Below are positions 7,370 to 15,124 of a DNA stretch of 21,323 nucleotides, in pieces. Location: NCBI GenBank assembly GCA_048061315.1, contig JBGMRJ010000047.1:1-21323 (forward strand), read 5' to 3'. The position numbers and the translations under genes are program-made. Origin of the DNA: CAYQUC01 sp048061315. Lineage in GTDB: Bacteria; Pseudomonadota; Gammaproteobacteria; UBA6429; Thiohalophilaceae. The notes under the pieces are model-generated. The model was not told the DNA's origin and did not search any database. It saw only the letters and a program-made list of their open reading frames with translations. Within the stretch, counting starts at the first letter, position 1; each line of letters opens with the position of its first letter.

Positions 7370-7543
7370 TTATTCATCGGAGGCTATTTTTCGAGCTTCT
7401 TCAACCAGCATTACCGGAATATCATCCCTAATGGGGTAAGCAAGCTTATCAACATTACAAATTAGCTCATTTTTAGTTTTATCTAAATGCAATAGTCCCT
7501 TACATATAGGGCATGCTAAAATATCTAATAATTTTTTATCCAT
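7370..7543 (-). CDS. ycaR: Trm112/YcaR-family small zinc-binding protein
   Basis: This 57-residue protein reads MDKKLLDILACPICKG through an LICNVDKLAYPIRDDIPVML block, closely resembling E. coli YcaR as I remember it. Cys11, Cys14 and Cys29 are the visible metal-ligand cysteines of the UPF0434/Trm112-like fold; the fourth eukaryotic-type cysteine is absent, as in bacterial members. The molecular role in bacteria is unclear. It is the last gene of the leftward msbA-lpxK-ycaR transcript: its ATG (7541-7543) is a single base beyond the lpxK stop, with a GAGAG ribosome site inside the lpxK end, so translation is probably coupled. kdsB, the usual next gene, is not there. Confidence 0.92.
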   Translation of the reverse strand: MDKKLLDILACPICKGLLHLDKTKNELICNVDKLAYPIRDDIPVMLVEEARKIASDE

Positions 7544-7544
7544 A

Positions 7545-8546
7545 TTAACTCTCTAACTTGTTAAATATACTAATTTCTAATGAATTACTAATTCTACACG
7601 TAATCGGTAAGTACCAACAATTTTTTATTCCAAATCGATTACATTTTACAGAATCTTTCTCGGTCATAATGATTGCAAAATCATCGTTAAATTTTAAATC
7701 ATTCTCGGTAAAAACATAGTGGTCGAGAAATACATGTTCAATAACATCAATATTTAGTTTTCTTAATTGTTCAAAAAAACGATTAGGATTAGCTATTGCA
7801 ACAATAACGTGAACTTTCATATTTTCGAAATCTGATAAGGGAATTCTTTTATCGTTGTCGTGTAAGTCACAAAGCTCATCCCCTTCATAAGACATTTTAA
7901 AATCCGACGTGATGCGATTTATATTTTTAGTAATCTCTGATGGTTCACCATTGATTACGATAAAATTAACTTTATCCAGTCTTGTTACCGGCTCACGCAA
8001 TGGCCCTGCCGGTAAACATAATTCATTTCCAAATTGAGTGGCGGCATTTACCACAGCAATCTCAATATTCCTTTTAAGACGGTAATGTTGCATGCCATCA
8101 TCGGATATTACAATGTCACAATTCGAATATTTAATTAATGCCTGACCTGTTGCAACGCGATCGGGACCGACCGCCATAGGGCATGAGGTTCTTCTTGAAA
8201 TTACAATAGCCTCGTCACCTACAACCAAAGGGTCACTGTCTGGACGAACTTGTTGTGGCCATTTTTGAGCTTGTCCACCATATCCCCGACTAATTATACC
8301 AGGGCGATAACCGGATTGTTTTAGTTTTTCTGCCAACCAGATAACTAATGGTGTTTTACCATTGCCACCAACCGTGATATTGCCAACAATAATTACCGGA
8401 ACTTTGAGTTGATATGACTTAAATATTTTAAAGCGATACAGATTTTTTCGGATTAACACGATACTGCAATATAACCAGCTTAATGGTTTTAAAAAAACTG
8501 TTATCTTACTTTCGTTATACCAGCTAAATTGGATGTGTTTAATCAT
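7545..8546 (-). CDS. lpxK: Tetraacyldisaccharide 4'-kinase LpxK
   Basis: LpxK phosphorylates the 4' position of the lipid A disaccharide at the inner membrane, the step that completes lipid IVA. I choose the ATG at 8544-8546 (MIKHIQFSWY), giving 333 residues, close to E. coli LpxK (328). A longer frame opens at 8639, but its extra 31 residues lie wholly inside msbA. The N-terminal hydrophobic stretch (about 15-35) is the membrane anchor. The Walker A motif GGNGKTP is at 60-66 within VPVIIVGNITVGGNGKTP. DDGMQHYRL is the characteristic DxGxQH-type motif, and the later MTEKDSVK block is typical of the family. The chosen start overlaps the msbA stop by 8 bases, and ycaR follows after 1 base, so the three are a tight operon. 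Confidence 0.95.
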   Translation of the reverse strand: MIKHIQFSWYNESKITVFLKPLSWLYCSIVLIRKNLYRFKIFKSYQLKVPVIIVGNITVGGNGKTPLVIWLAEKLKQSGYRPGIISRGYGGQAQKWPQQVRPDSDPLVVGDEAIVISRRTSCPMAVGPDRVATGQALIKYSNCDIVISDDGMQHYRLKRNIEIAVVNAATQFGNELCLPAGPLREPVTRLDKVNFIVINGEPSEITKNINRITSDFKMSYEGDELCDLHDNDKRIPLSDFENMKVHVIVAIANPNRFFEQLRKLNIDVIEHVFLDHYVFTENDLKFNDDFAIIMTEKDSVKCNRFGIKNCWYLPITCRISNSLEISIFNKLES

Positions 8547-10314
8547 TCGAGAATTGTAATTCGTATAAATTTGCGTATATTCCTTTAGCCTTAAGCAGTT
8601 CCTGGTGTGTTCCCTGTTCTGCAATTTTACCAGCATCAATCACAACGATTTTATCAACATCTTCAATCGTTGATAACCGGTGAGCAATTACCAGTGTCGT
8701 TCTGTTTTTCATCAGGGTTTTAATCGCCGCCTGGATATGGCGTTCAGAATTAGTATCTAATGCCGAGGTTGCTTCATCTAAAATTAATACCGGTGCATCT
8801 TTTAAAATTGCCCTGGCAATCGCAATACGTTGTCTTTGGCCACCCGATAACAATACACCATTATCACCAACATGAGTTTGCATGCCTTCAGGCATTTTCT
8901 CAATAAATTCCATAGCATGCGCTGCTCGAGTGGCATTAATAATGTCGTCTTCTGAAATAGACTCCAGAGCACCATAAGCAATATTATTTTCAATAGTATC
9001 GTTGAATAAAGTGACATTTTGACTGACGAGGGATATGTTTTTTCGTAATTCTTTAAGGGATAAATCTTTTATATTAATCCCATCAAGGGTTATTACACCT
9101 CGGTCGATATTATAAAAACGTGGTAACAAACTAATTAATGTTGACTTACCACCACCAGAATGCCCCACAAAGGCAATCGATTGATTTGCTTTTATTTCCA
9201 GATTAATATTATCTAGTATCAACGATACTTTATCTGGCGAGTCTTCTTTTCTATAAGCAAAGTCTATATTTTTAAAACTAATATGCCCTGCTACATTATT
9301 TAGTTCTAAGGTTCCTGTGTCTTCTTCTGCTTCAGAATCAATAAATTCAAAAATACTTTGAGCTGCAGCAATTCCTATCTGTATCTTGGCATTAACCGTT
9401 GTAATTCGTTTTATGGGTTGCATTAAAGCAAACATGGCGGTCAAAAATGAGATAAATGAGCCCGCCGATATAGTGTCCTGTTCGCCCTGGCTTGTTGCCA
9501 TGTAAATTATAAATGCAAAAGCGAATGACAATATCAATTGTATAAATGGCGTGCTTATTGAATTTGTAAATTCGAGTTTTAATTGCTGTTTACGATTGTA
9601 TGAATTAATTTTATTAAACTGTTGTCGTTCATATTGTTGCCCACCAAACATTTTAACAACACGATTACCCGTTATCGCTTCTTCAACAATGTGACTAACA
9701 TCGCCCATTGAGCTTTGAATTCGACGTCCAATTCGTCGAAATCGTTTGCTAACATACAATATCAAAATAGCCATGAGTGGCAGTGTTATTAATAAGATTG
9801 CAGTTAACATCGGGCTGAGATAAATCATCCAGGAAAGTAATACAATTACAGTAAGAGAGTCACGAATAATAATTGTAATGACAATTGATGCAGCAGCAGC
9901 GAGTTGTTCAACATCGTAAACCAACTTTGAAGTAATTTTTCCGGGTGAGGAATTATCAAAATACGGTACGGGAAGATTGATGATTTGATCAAACATTAAT
10001 TTTCGCAAATCTCGAATCACATTACGTGCAACAACGTTCATGAAATACGTTGATATGAAACCGGAAATCAGTCTGGCTGTAAAAATCAAAATAACAAGAA
10101 TGGGTAACCAGGAAATAACGGTAGGATCCTGATTAACAAAGCCGTCATCAAGTAATGGCTTCATCAAAATAACAAAAGCACCATCAGTTGCAGAATAAAA
10201 AGCCATGCCAATCACTGAGAATATAAATACAGCCCAGTATGGCATCACGTGGGATAAAAGACGACGGTATATTTTTATACCGCTATATTTATCATTATCA
10301 CTGTTTTTGGTCAT
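8539..10314 (-). CDS. msbA: Lipid A export ABC transporter MsbA
   Basis: This 591-residue half-transporter joins a six-helix type IV exporter domain (about 20-320) to an ATPase domain. The Walker A motif is GHSGGGKST at 384-392, the signature LSGGQRQR starts at 489, Walker B is VLILDE at 509-514, and the switch histidine is His545 (IAHRLSTI). It works as a homodimer flipping core-lipid A across the inner membrane. The length and the neighbour lpxK make MsbA far more likely than another exporter. It starts 2 bases after the exbD stop and overlaps lpxK by 8 bases. The presence of exbB and exbD immediately upstream is a common gammaproteobacterial arrangement. Confidence 0.95.
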   Translation of the reverse strand: MTKNSDNDKYSGIKIYRRLLSHVMPYWAVFIFSVIGMAFYSATDGAFVILMKPLLDDGFVNQDPTVISWLPILVILIFTARLISGFISTYFMNVVARNVIRDLRKLMFDQIINLPVPYFDNSSPGKITSKLVYDVEQLAAAASIVITIIIRDSLTVIVLLSWMIYLSPMLTAILLITLPLMAILILYVSKRFRRIGRRIQSSMGDVSHIVEEAITGNRVVKMFGGQQYERQQFNKINSYNRKQQLKLEFTNSISTPFIQLILSFAFAFIIYMATSQGEQDTISAGSFISFLTAMFALMQPIKRITTVNAKIQIGIAAAQSIFEFIDSEAEEDTGTLELNNVAGHISFKNIDFAYRKEDSPDKVSLILDNINLEIKANQSIAFVGHSGGGKSTLISLLPRFYNIDRGVITLDGINIKDLSLKELRKNISLVSQNVTLFNDTIENNIAYGALESISEDDIINATRAAHAMEFIEKMPEGMQTHVGDNGVLLSGGQRQRIAIARAILKDAPVLILDEATSALDTNSERHIQAAIKTLMKNRTTLVIAHRLSTIEDVDKIVVIDAGKIAEQGTHQELLKAKGIYANLYELQFSND

Positions 10315-10316
10315 TA

Positions 10317-10739
10317 TTATTCTGGATCAGTTGCCTGTTTCGTTGCAAAGGTCATGTTTGACAATCCTAGTTGTCTAACAGCATCCATGGTTTTAATAAT
10401 AAATTGATACGGTGTGCTCTTGTCTGCACTAATAACTATTTGAGGATCTTTGTGTCCTTTAGCAGTTAATTGTAATGCGTGTTTTAAAGTTCGAACTTTT
10501 GAATTGATCAGTCTTTTGTCGTTAATGAAAATTCGGCCTTGTTGATCCAGGCTTATCTCAATAATAAATGTTTTATGTTCGGTAACTTTTCCGGATGATT
10601 CCGGCAAATCAATAGACAATTCTGAACTTTTGTTAAATGTTGTTGATACCATAAAAAATATCAACAATAGAAACACCACATCAATGAGCGGTGTCAGATT
10701 AAGATCAGGCTCTTCAAGTGCTTTTTGGCGAAACATCAT
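10317..10739 (-). CDS. exbD: ExbD/TolR-family proton-channel subunit
   Basis: This 140-residue protein has a short cytoplasmic N-terminus, one membrane helix (about 17-37, with PLIDVVFLLLIFFMVSTTF) and a periplasmic domain of about 100 residues. Asp20 in LTPLID corresponds to the conserved channel aspartate of ExbD and TolR. With ExbB it would convert proton-motive force into movement of a partner such as TonB. No tonB or tolA gene is near, so the partner is unknown. Two adjacent Met codons (10734-10739) could both start the protein. It lies 12 bases after exbB and 2 bases before msbA on the same strand. This copy next to msbA is often labelled exbD2 in pseudomonads. Confidence 0.9.
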   Translation of the reverse strand: MMFRQKALEEPDLNLTPLIDVVFLLLIFFMVSTTFNKSSELSIDLPESSGKVTEHKTFIIEISLDQQGRIFINDKRLINSKVRTLKHALQLTAKGHKDPQIVISADKSTPYQFIIKTMDAVRQLGLSNMTFATKQATDPE

Positions 10740-10751
10740 AATCGAAACCTG

Positions 10752-11372
10752 CTACTTTTTCTCTTTCTCACGATCACCATGCATAACATCAACAATCTTT
10801 AATGCTTCTTCTTCCATGGTAATAACCAGTTCATCCACTTTACCTTTGAAATAACGATAAAAGATTAGACTGGGGATAGCTACTGTCAAGCCAGTTGCCG
10901 TCGTTATAAGCGCTTCAGAGATACCGCCTGCTAGAACTGTTGGATTACCAACACCTTGAGTTGTTATCGCGGCAAATACTTTAATCATACCAATAACCGT
11001 GCCTAACAAGCCTAATAAGGGGGTAATAGAAGCAATAGTTCCTAAGGTATTCAAGAATCTATCGAGCTCAGGTACAACCTGTCTACCTGTTTCTTCCACA
11101 CTTTGTTTCATAATCTCGCGGGGATGATGACGATTTAGTAAACCAGCAGCTAAAATAACACCAAGAGGTGAACTTTTACGCAGTGCTTCTATATGCTGAT
11201 TGTCTAAAGTCTTATTTTTATACCATTGCCAAATTTGGCCAACCAGATTTTTGGGTGCAATTTTTTTGCGTTGTAACGCCCAAAATCGCTCACATATAAT
11301 TGCAAATGCAATTACCGAACAAAGTAATAACGGGAGCATTAGCCACCCGCCAGCTCTAATCATCTCAAACAC
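10752..11372 (-). CDS. exbB: ExbB/TolQ/MotA-family proton-channel subunit
   Basis: This 206-residue inner-membrane protein has three hydrophobic helices, at about residues 9-27, 108-132 and 147-175. The block LNTLGTIASITPLLGLLGTVIGMIKVF is the family core, and GGISEALITTATGLTVAIPSLIFY is the third-helix signature. It pairs with the ExbD encoded 12 bases downstream. The 113-base interval upstream, with a good TATAAT and a palindrome, suggests that exbB can open its own transcript (exbB-exbD-msbA-lpxK-ycaR) separately from comEC. TolQ is a less likely label because no tolA, tolB or pal genes are present. Confidence 0.9.
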   Translation of the reverse strand: MFEMIRAGGWLMLPLLLCSVIAFAIICERFWALQRKKIAPKNLVGQIWQWYKNKTLDNQHIEALRKSSPLGVILAAGLLNRHHPREIMKQSVEETGRQVVPELDRFLNTLGTIASITPLLGLLGTVIGMIKVFAAITTQGVGNPTVLAGGISEALITTATGLTVAIPSLIFYRYFKGKVDELVITMEEEALKIVDVMHGDREKEKK

Positions 11373-11402
11373 ATTAACACCATCTCATAAATTGTTGATT
11401 TT

Positions 11403-11452
11403 ATTATATAATTTTTGCATATTGAGCATAAATAATAACGTGTTACTGCTCA
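11403..11452 (-). promoter_or_regulatory. Possible exbB promoter with operator-like inverted repeat
   Basis: On the minus strand a perfect TATAAT lies at 11408-11403, 31 bases before the exbB ATG; the -35 region at a 16-18 base spacing is poor. Upstream, TGAGCA (11423-11428) and TGCTCA (11447-11452) form a 6-base inverted repeat 18 bases apart, enclosing TAAC-GT-GTTA at 11436-11445. A regulator-assisted promoter is possible. Confidence 0.35.
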
Positions 11453-11485
11453 TAATATAAGCAAATAAATTCGCAAGAATAAGCG

Positions 11486-13831
11486 CTAATTATGCCAGAA
11501 TCGGCGCTGAGATACTCTATATAGTTCCGGTTTTTTAAGTTTAGAAGCGTTTAAATCGAATGATATTGCACCATATTCACTGGTCGAATATTCCGCCACA
11601 CCCTGGCTACGATACCGTTGAGAGACAACATCGGTTGGAAATTGATAACGGTTTCGATAACCCACAGGGTATAAAACATAATCAGGGTTAATCCTGGTAA
11701 CAAATTCTTCTGTCGAAGATGTTTTACTACCATGATGCGGTGCAATCACAATATTCGATTTAATATTATGAGTATCGTTATCAATAATTTCAGATTCAGC
11801 CTCTGCCTCAATATCGCCAGTGAGTAAAATTGAATAGGTTTGTTTTGCTGAATCAGATTCTTCTGCAATGGTCGAAACTTTTAACACACATGATGCATTA
11901 TTGTTTTTTAATTCGGAGTCTATTCCGGGATGAATTATTTGAAACTTAATACCATCCCACAACCACTGATTGTCATTATAACAATTTTCGATTGATATCT
12001 TTTTATTTTTTCTAATTCTGGATTTAACCTTAGTCGTTACACTTGTTAGAATTGAATCAACCTCAATGGATTCAATAATCGATTTTAGACCGCCGATATG
12101 ATCATTATCACCATGACTAATTATTATCGTATCAACCTTTGATATTCCACTAATTTTTAAAAAAGGAATAACAACTGTTCTACCTGTATTAAATGATTCA
12201 CTGTAACGCGGGCCGGTATCATAAACCAGTGTATGCCGTTGCGTTTGAATAACTGCTGACAACCCTTGGCCCACATCGAGCAATGTTATTTTTGCAGTAC
12301 CAAAATCAGGTGGTGTTATTTTACTAAAAAATATTGGTATAAAAAATACTGGTGCTAAATATTTTGTTGGAAATTTTTTAGGTAAAAACACTAACCCGAC
12401 CCCAATACACGCTAACAGGAAAGCAGATACTGTCAGATAATTAATCTGAAATGATGCAAAATTTAATTCAGATAAATACTCAAGAAAAAACCAGACTTTA
12501 TCTAAAATAAAAATTACAATTGAAAAAAATATTTTACTCAGGAATGGAAAAATAAATACCAAACAACCCGCAATAAAAACCAATGGTACAATAATAAAAC
12601 TAAATACAGGCACGATAACTAGATTCGCTATGGGAGAAATGATCGAAGATTCTTTAAAAAACAATAATACAAATGGCAATAATCCGATTGCAATAACCAG
12701 TTGAATCAACCCCCAACTGTACAAGCTGGATACAAGCTTGTTATTGAATTTCGTTGATTTTGAGAAATACAAAATGACTGCAACCGCAAAAAATGATAAC
12801 CAAAATCCGGGATTCATGACTGCAAATGGAGAAAAAATCAGCACTAGTAGTAAAGCAATCGCCAGTGTTTTCCAGCTTTGCGCCCTAACATCCAATAAAA
12901 TTGAAATCATAATGACGCATAACATGATTAATGCGCGTTGTGTTGGTAGAGAGAACCCGGCCATTCCTGAATATATAACAGCTGAAATAATTGCTAGAAT
13001 TGCGGCTACCTTGGGTGACGGTATAATTTCAACACCAATACTGTAATATCCCCATAGCCATCTCGATATAAAGAACACCAGTGCTGCAATTAATCCAATA
13101 TGAAGCCCTGAAATTGCTATTAAATGACTGGTTCCGGTTTTTCTGAAAACACGCCATTGGTCATTATTAATCTCACTCTTATCACCAATTAATAATGCCA
13201 ATATTATTGGTCGATATTTTGGCGCAACAGTCGCTTCAAGTTTTTGTTTAATGCTATAACGCATTCGAGTAAACGAAAAGCTGGATTGATTTACATCCAG
13301 TAATTTATTTAAATTGTTTTTTCGTACATATCCTTTCGCGTCAATTCCATTTTGAAATATCCATGCTTCATAATCGAAACCACCCGGATTTTGGTAACCA
13401 TTGGGTTTTTTTAAACGAACAACTAATTGCCATTTATCATTAGGTATTAATTTTGGAGATTTACCGTACCAATTAAGTGTTATTTTCTTTGGAGAAGAAT
13501 AATTTCTATTGTTATAGGTAACTGTATTAACACTAAGTTCAAATTTGGTACGACGGTTAATTTGTTCCGGCAAGCTGGAAATTATCCCCGTTACTACGAT
13601 ATCCTTACCTTCTAATTCTGATGCTATTTTATTTTGCAATGTATTCTGAGCTACTACCGTTGCCCATATAAAACCCGCACTAAAGCAAAATGCTAAAGTA
13701 ATATAGCGTTTTTTAAAAAGTAGTAACGGTGATAGCAAAATAAACGAATAGCTAATAGCAAGAGGGAATAATTGGCTTTGAAAACTAAGCGTAATTATTC
13801 CAGTTAGAAATGCAATCGTCCTTAAAAACAA
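11486..13831 (-). CDS. comEC: ComEC/Rec2-family DNA uptake channel protein
   Basis: This 781-residue polytopic protein has the full ComEC layout. The N-terminal membrane segments are followed by a soluble OB-like domain (about 60-170, with GFDYEAWIFQNGIDAKGYV). The competence membrane domain follows (HLIAISGLHIGLIAAL and about eight helices). A C-terminal metallo-beta-lactamase-like domain starts near 515 (LLDVGQGLSAVI) and has HGDNDH at 573-578. By family knowledge ComEC carries single-stranded DNA across the inner membrane during transformation, and the beta-lactamase-like domain is thought to degrade the other strand. The E. coli homologue YcaI sits at this same place before msbA, so the location alone does not prove competence. 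No frameshift is visible. It diverges from the DUF2062 gene over 59 bases. Confidence 0.93.
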   Translation of the reverse strand: MFLRTIAFLTGIITLSFQSQLFPLAISYSFILLSPLLLFKKRYITLAFCFSAGFIWATVVAQNTLQNKIASELEGKDIVVTGIISSLPEQINRRTKFELSVNTVTYNNRNYSSPKKITLNWYGKSPKLIPNDKWQLVVRLKKPNGYQNPGGFDYEAWIFQNGIDAKGYVRKNNLNKLLDVNQSSFSFTRMRYSIKQKLEATVAPKYRPIILALLIGDKSEINNDQWRVFRKTGTSHLIAISGLHIGLIAALVFFISRWLWGYYSIGVEIIPSPKVAAILAIISAVIYSGMAGFSLPTQRALIMLCVIMISILLDVRAQSWKTLAIALLLVLIFSPFAVMNPGFWLSFFAVAVILYFSKSTKFNNKLVSSLYSWGLIQLVIAIGLLPFVLLFFKESSIISPIANLVIVPVFSFIIVPLVFIAGCLVFIFPFLSKIFFSIVIFILDKVWFFLEYLSELNFASFQINYLTVSAFLLACIGVGLVFLPKKFPTKYLAPVFFIPIFFSKITPPDFGTAKITLLDVGQGLSAVIQTQRHTLVYDTGPRYSESFNTGRTVVIPFLKISGISKVDTIIISHGDNDHIGGLKSIIESIEVDSILTSVTTKVKSRIRKNKKISIENCYNDNQWLWDGIKFQIIHPGIDSELKNNNASCVLKVSTIAEESDSAKQTYSILLTGDIEAEAESEIIDNDTHNIKSNIVIAPHHGSKTSSTEEFVTRINPDYVLYPVGYRNRYQFPTDVVSQRYRSQGVAEYSTSEYGAISFDLNASKLKKPELYRVSQRRFWHN

Positions 13832-13854
13832 GTCTCAGACTCCGCTGATATTTA

Positions 13855-13863
13855 TGTTATAAT
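13855..13863 (+). promoter_or_regulatory. Extended -10 promoter for the DUF2062 gene
   Basis: The sequence TGTTATAAT is a perfect extended -10 element (TGnTATAAT). No good -35 is seen at the normal distance, as is usual for this promoter class. Transcription would begin near 13870, about 20 bases before the ATG at 13891, which itself lacks a clear Shine-Dalgarno sequence. Confidence 0.5.
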
Positions 13864-13890
13864 TAATAATTTACGTTAAAATCGTTATCT

Positions 13891-14424
13891 ATGGTTAAAA
13901 AATACATTAAAAAATACATTCCTGATCACGGTAAAATCAGATCAAACCCCCAATTAAATCGAATTTTTGGTCGATTGTTGCATGACCCAAATCTTTTGCA
14001 TTTGAATCGACATTCGGTTACCGGAGCCACGTTCATTGGTTTATTTATGGCGTTTATGCCAATGCCATTTCAAATGGTACCTGCCGCTGCTTTAGCAATT
14101 TATTTTCGTGTTAATTTACCAATATCAATCGCACTGGTGTGGATTAGTAATCCGATTACCATGCCGCCAATTTTTTACTTTTGCTATCTGGTTGGCACCT
14201 GGATTTTAGGAACAACTTTAATTGATATTGAATTTAATTTGTCAATAGAATGGTTGTCAACGCGATTAATTGAAATATGGCAACCCTTCCTTCTTGGTTG
14301 TTTTACAGTAGCGCTTGTCTCTGCCACTATTGGAGCTGTTAGTGTCCGATTATTATGGCGTTTGCATATTGTTAGTCATTTAAAAAAACGCAAATTAAAA
14401 CGAAAACAGAAGCTCGATAAATAA
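13891..14424 (+). CDS. DUF2062 membrane protein
   Basis: This 177-residue protein has a basic N-terminus, then the DUF2062 hallmark region (SVTGATFIGLFMAFMPMPFQ, then VWISNPITMPPIFYFCYLVG) and a very basic C-terminus (KKRKLKRKQKLDK). Three or so membrane helices are likely, at about 45-68, 78-110 and 130-155. The biochemical role of the family is unknown. A DUF2062 gene between comEC and lol genes is a recurring gammaproteobacterial neighbour in my memory, which hints at an envelope function. It is transcribed rightward, alone, and converges on lolD with 4 bases between the stop codons. Confidence 0.88.
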   Translation: MVKKYIKKYIPDHGKIRSNPQLNRIFGRLLHDPNLLHLNRHSVTGATFIGLFMAFMPMPFQMVPAAALAIYFRVNLPISIALVWISNPITMPPIFYFCYLVGTWILGTTLIDIEFNLSIEWLSTRLIEIWQPFLLGCFTVALVSATIGAVSVRLLWRLHIVSHLKKRKLKRKQKLDK

Positions 14425-14428
14425 TAAA

Positions 14429-15124
14429 TTAACTTGAAGATGATAAAATACCATCTTGCAAATGCATTACACGATCCATTTTATTGGCTAACACCGTATC
14501 ATGCGTAACCACAATATAGCTGGTATTAAATTCTCTATTTAATTCCATCATCAGTTCGTATATTTTTGTTGCAGTAGTGGCATCAAGATTTCCAGTAGGT
14601 TCATCCGCTAATACACATTTAGGTTTTGTAACTAGAGCGCGTGCGATTGCAGCTCTCTGTCGTTCACCGCCGGATAATTCCGAGGGCTTGTGCAATAATC
14701 TTTGTGACAAGCCAACGTGTGATAGCATCTCAGTTGCACTTTTTTGTGCTTCTTTTATAGCTGTGCCTCGAATTAACAGTGGCATTGCAACATTTTCAAG
14801 GGCATTAAATTCGGGTAGCAAATGATGGAATTGATACACAAAACCAAGTGAACTGTTTCTTAGTTTGCCGCGATCAGTATCGGATAATTTTGCCATGTCT
14901 TTGCCATCTACAAATACTGAACCGTGTGTTGGCATGTCGAGTCCACCTAGCAGGTGTAATAAAGTACTTTTACCTGAGCCAGATGAGCCAATAATGGAAA
15001 CTTGCTCACCTTGTGAAATAGATAAATCAATTTGTTTTAATACTTCAACTTTAACTGGACCAATTTCAAAGTGTTTTGAAAGTTCGGTACAATTTACTAT
15101 TGTATTAGACGAATTATTATTCAT
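14429..15124 (-). CDS. lolD: Lipoprotein-releasing ABC transporter ATPase LolD
   Basis: I choose the ATG at 15122-15124 (MNNNSSNTIVNC), giving 231 residues, close to E. coli LolD (233). A longer frame from 15214 would add 30 residues that lie inside the permease gene and show no homology. Walker A is GSSGSGKST at 46-54, the signature LSGGERQR starts at 150, and Walker B is VLADEPTGNLD from 171. The H-loop is VVTHD. The Q-loop reads GFVYQFHHLLPEF, as in LolD and MacB-type ATPases. It powers release of outer-membrane lipoproteins from the inner membrane to LolA. It overlaps the upstream permease gene by 8 bases, indicating translational coupling. No second permease gene follows it. Confidence 0.94.
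   Translation of the reverse strand: MNNNSSNTIVNCTELSKHFEIGPVKVEVLKQIDLSISQGEQVSIIGSSGSGKSTLLHLLGGLDMPTHGSVFVDGKDMAKLSDTDRGKLRNSSLGFVYQFHHLLPEFNALENVAMPLLIRGTAIKEAQKSATEMLSHVGLSQRLLHKPSELSGGERQRAAIARALVTKPKCVLADEPTGNLDATTATKIYELMMELNREFNTSYIVVTHDTVLANKMDRVMHLQDGILSSSS

Noticed and set aside
7545..8639. Long version of LpxK starting at 8639
   Set aside because: The extra 31 residues are entirely inside msbA, lack LpxK similarity, and the start at 8546 gives the family length with an 8-base overlap.
11486..15124. comEC plus DUF2062 plus lol genes as a new DNA-uptake/envelope system
   Set aside because: The grouping is a conserved housekeeping neighbourhood in gammaproteobacteria; adjacency alone does not show a joint function.
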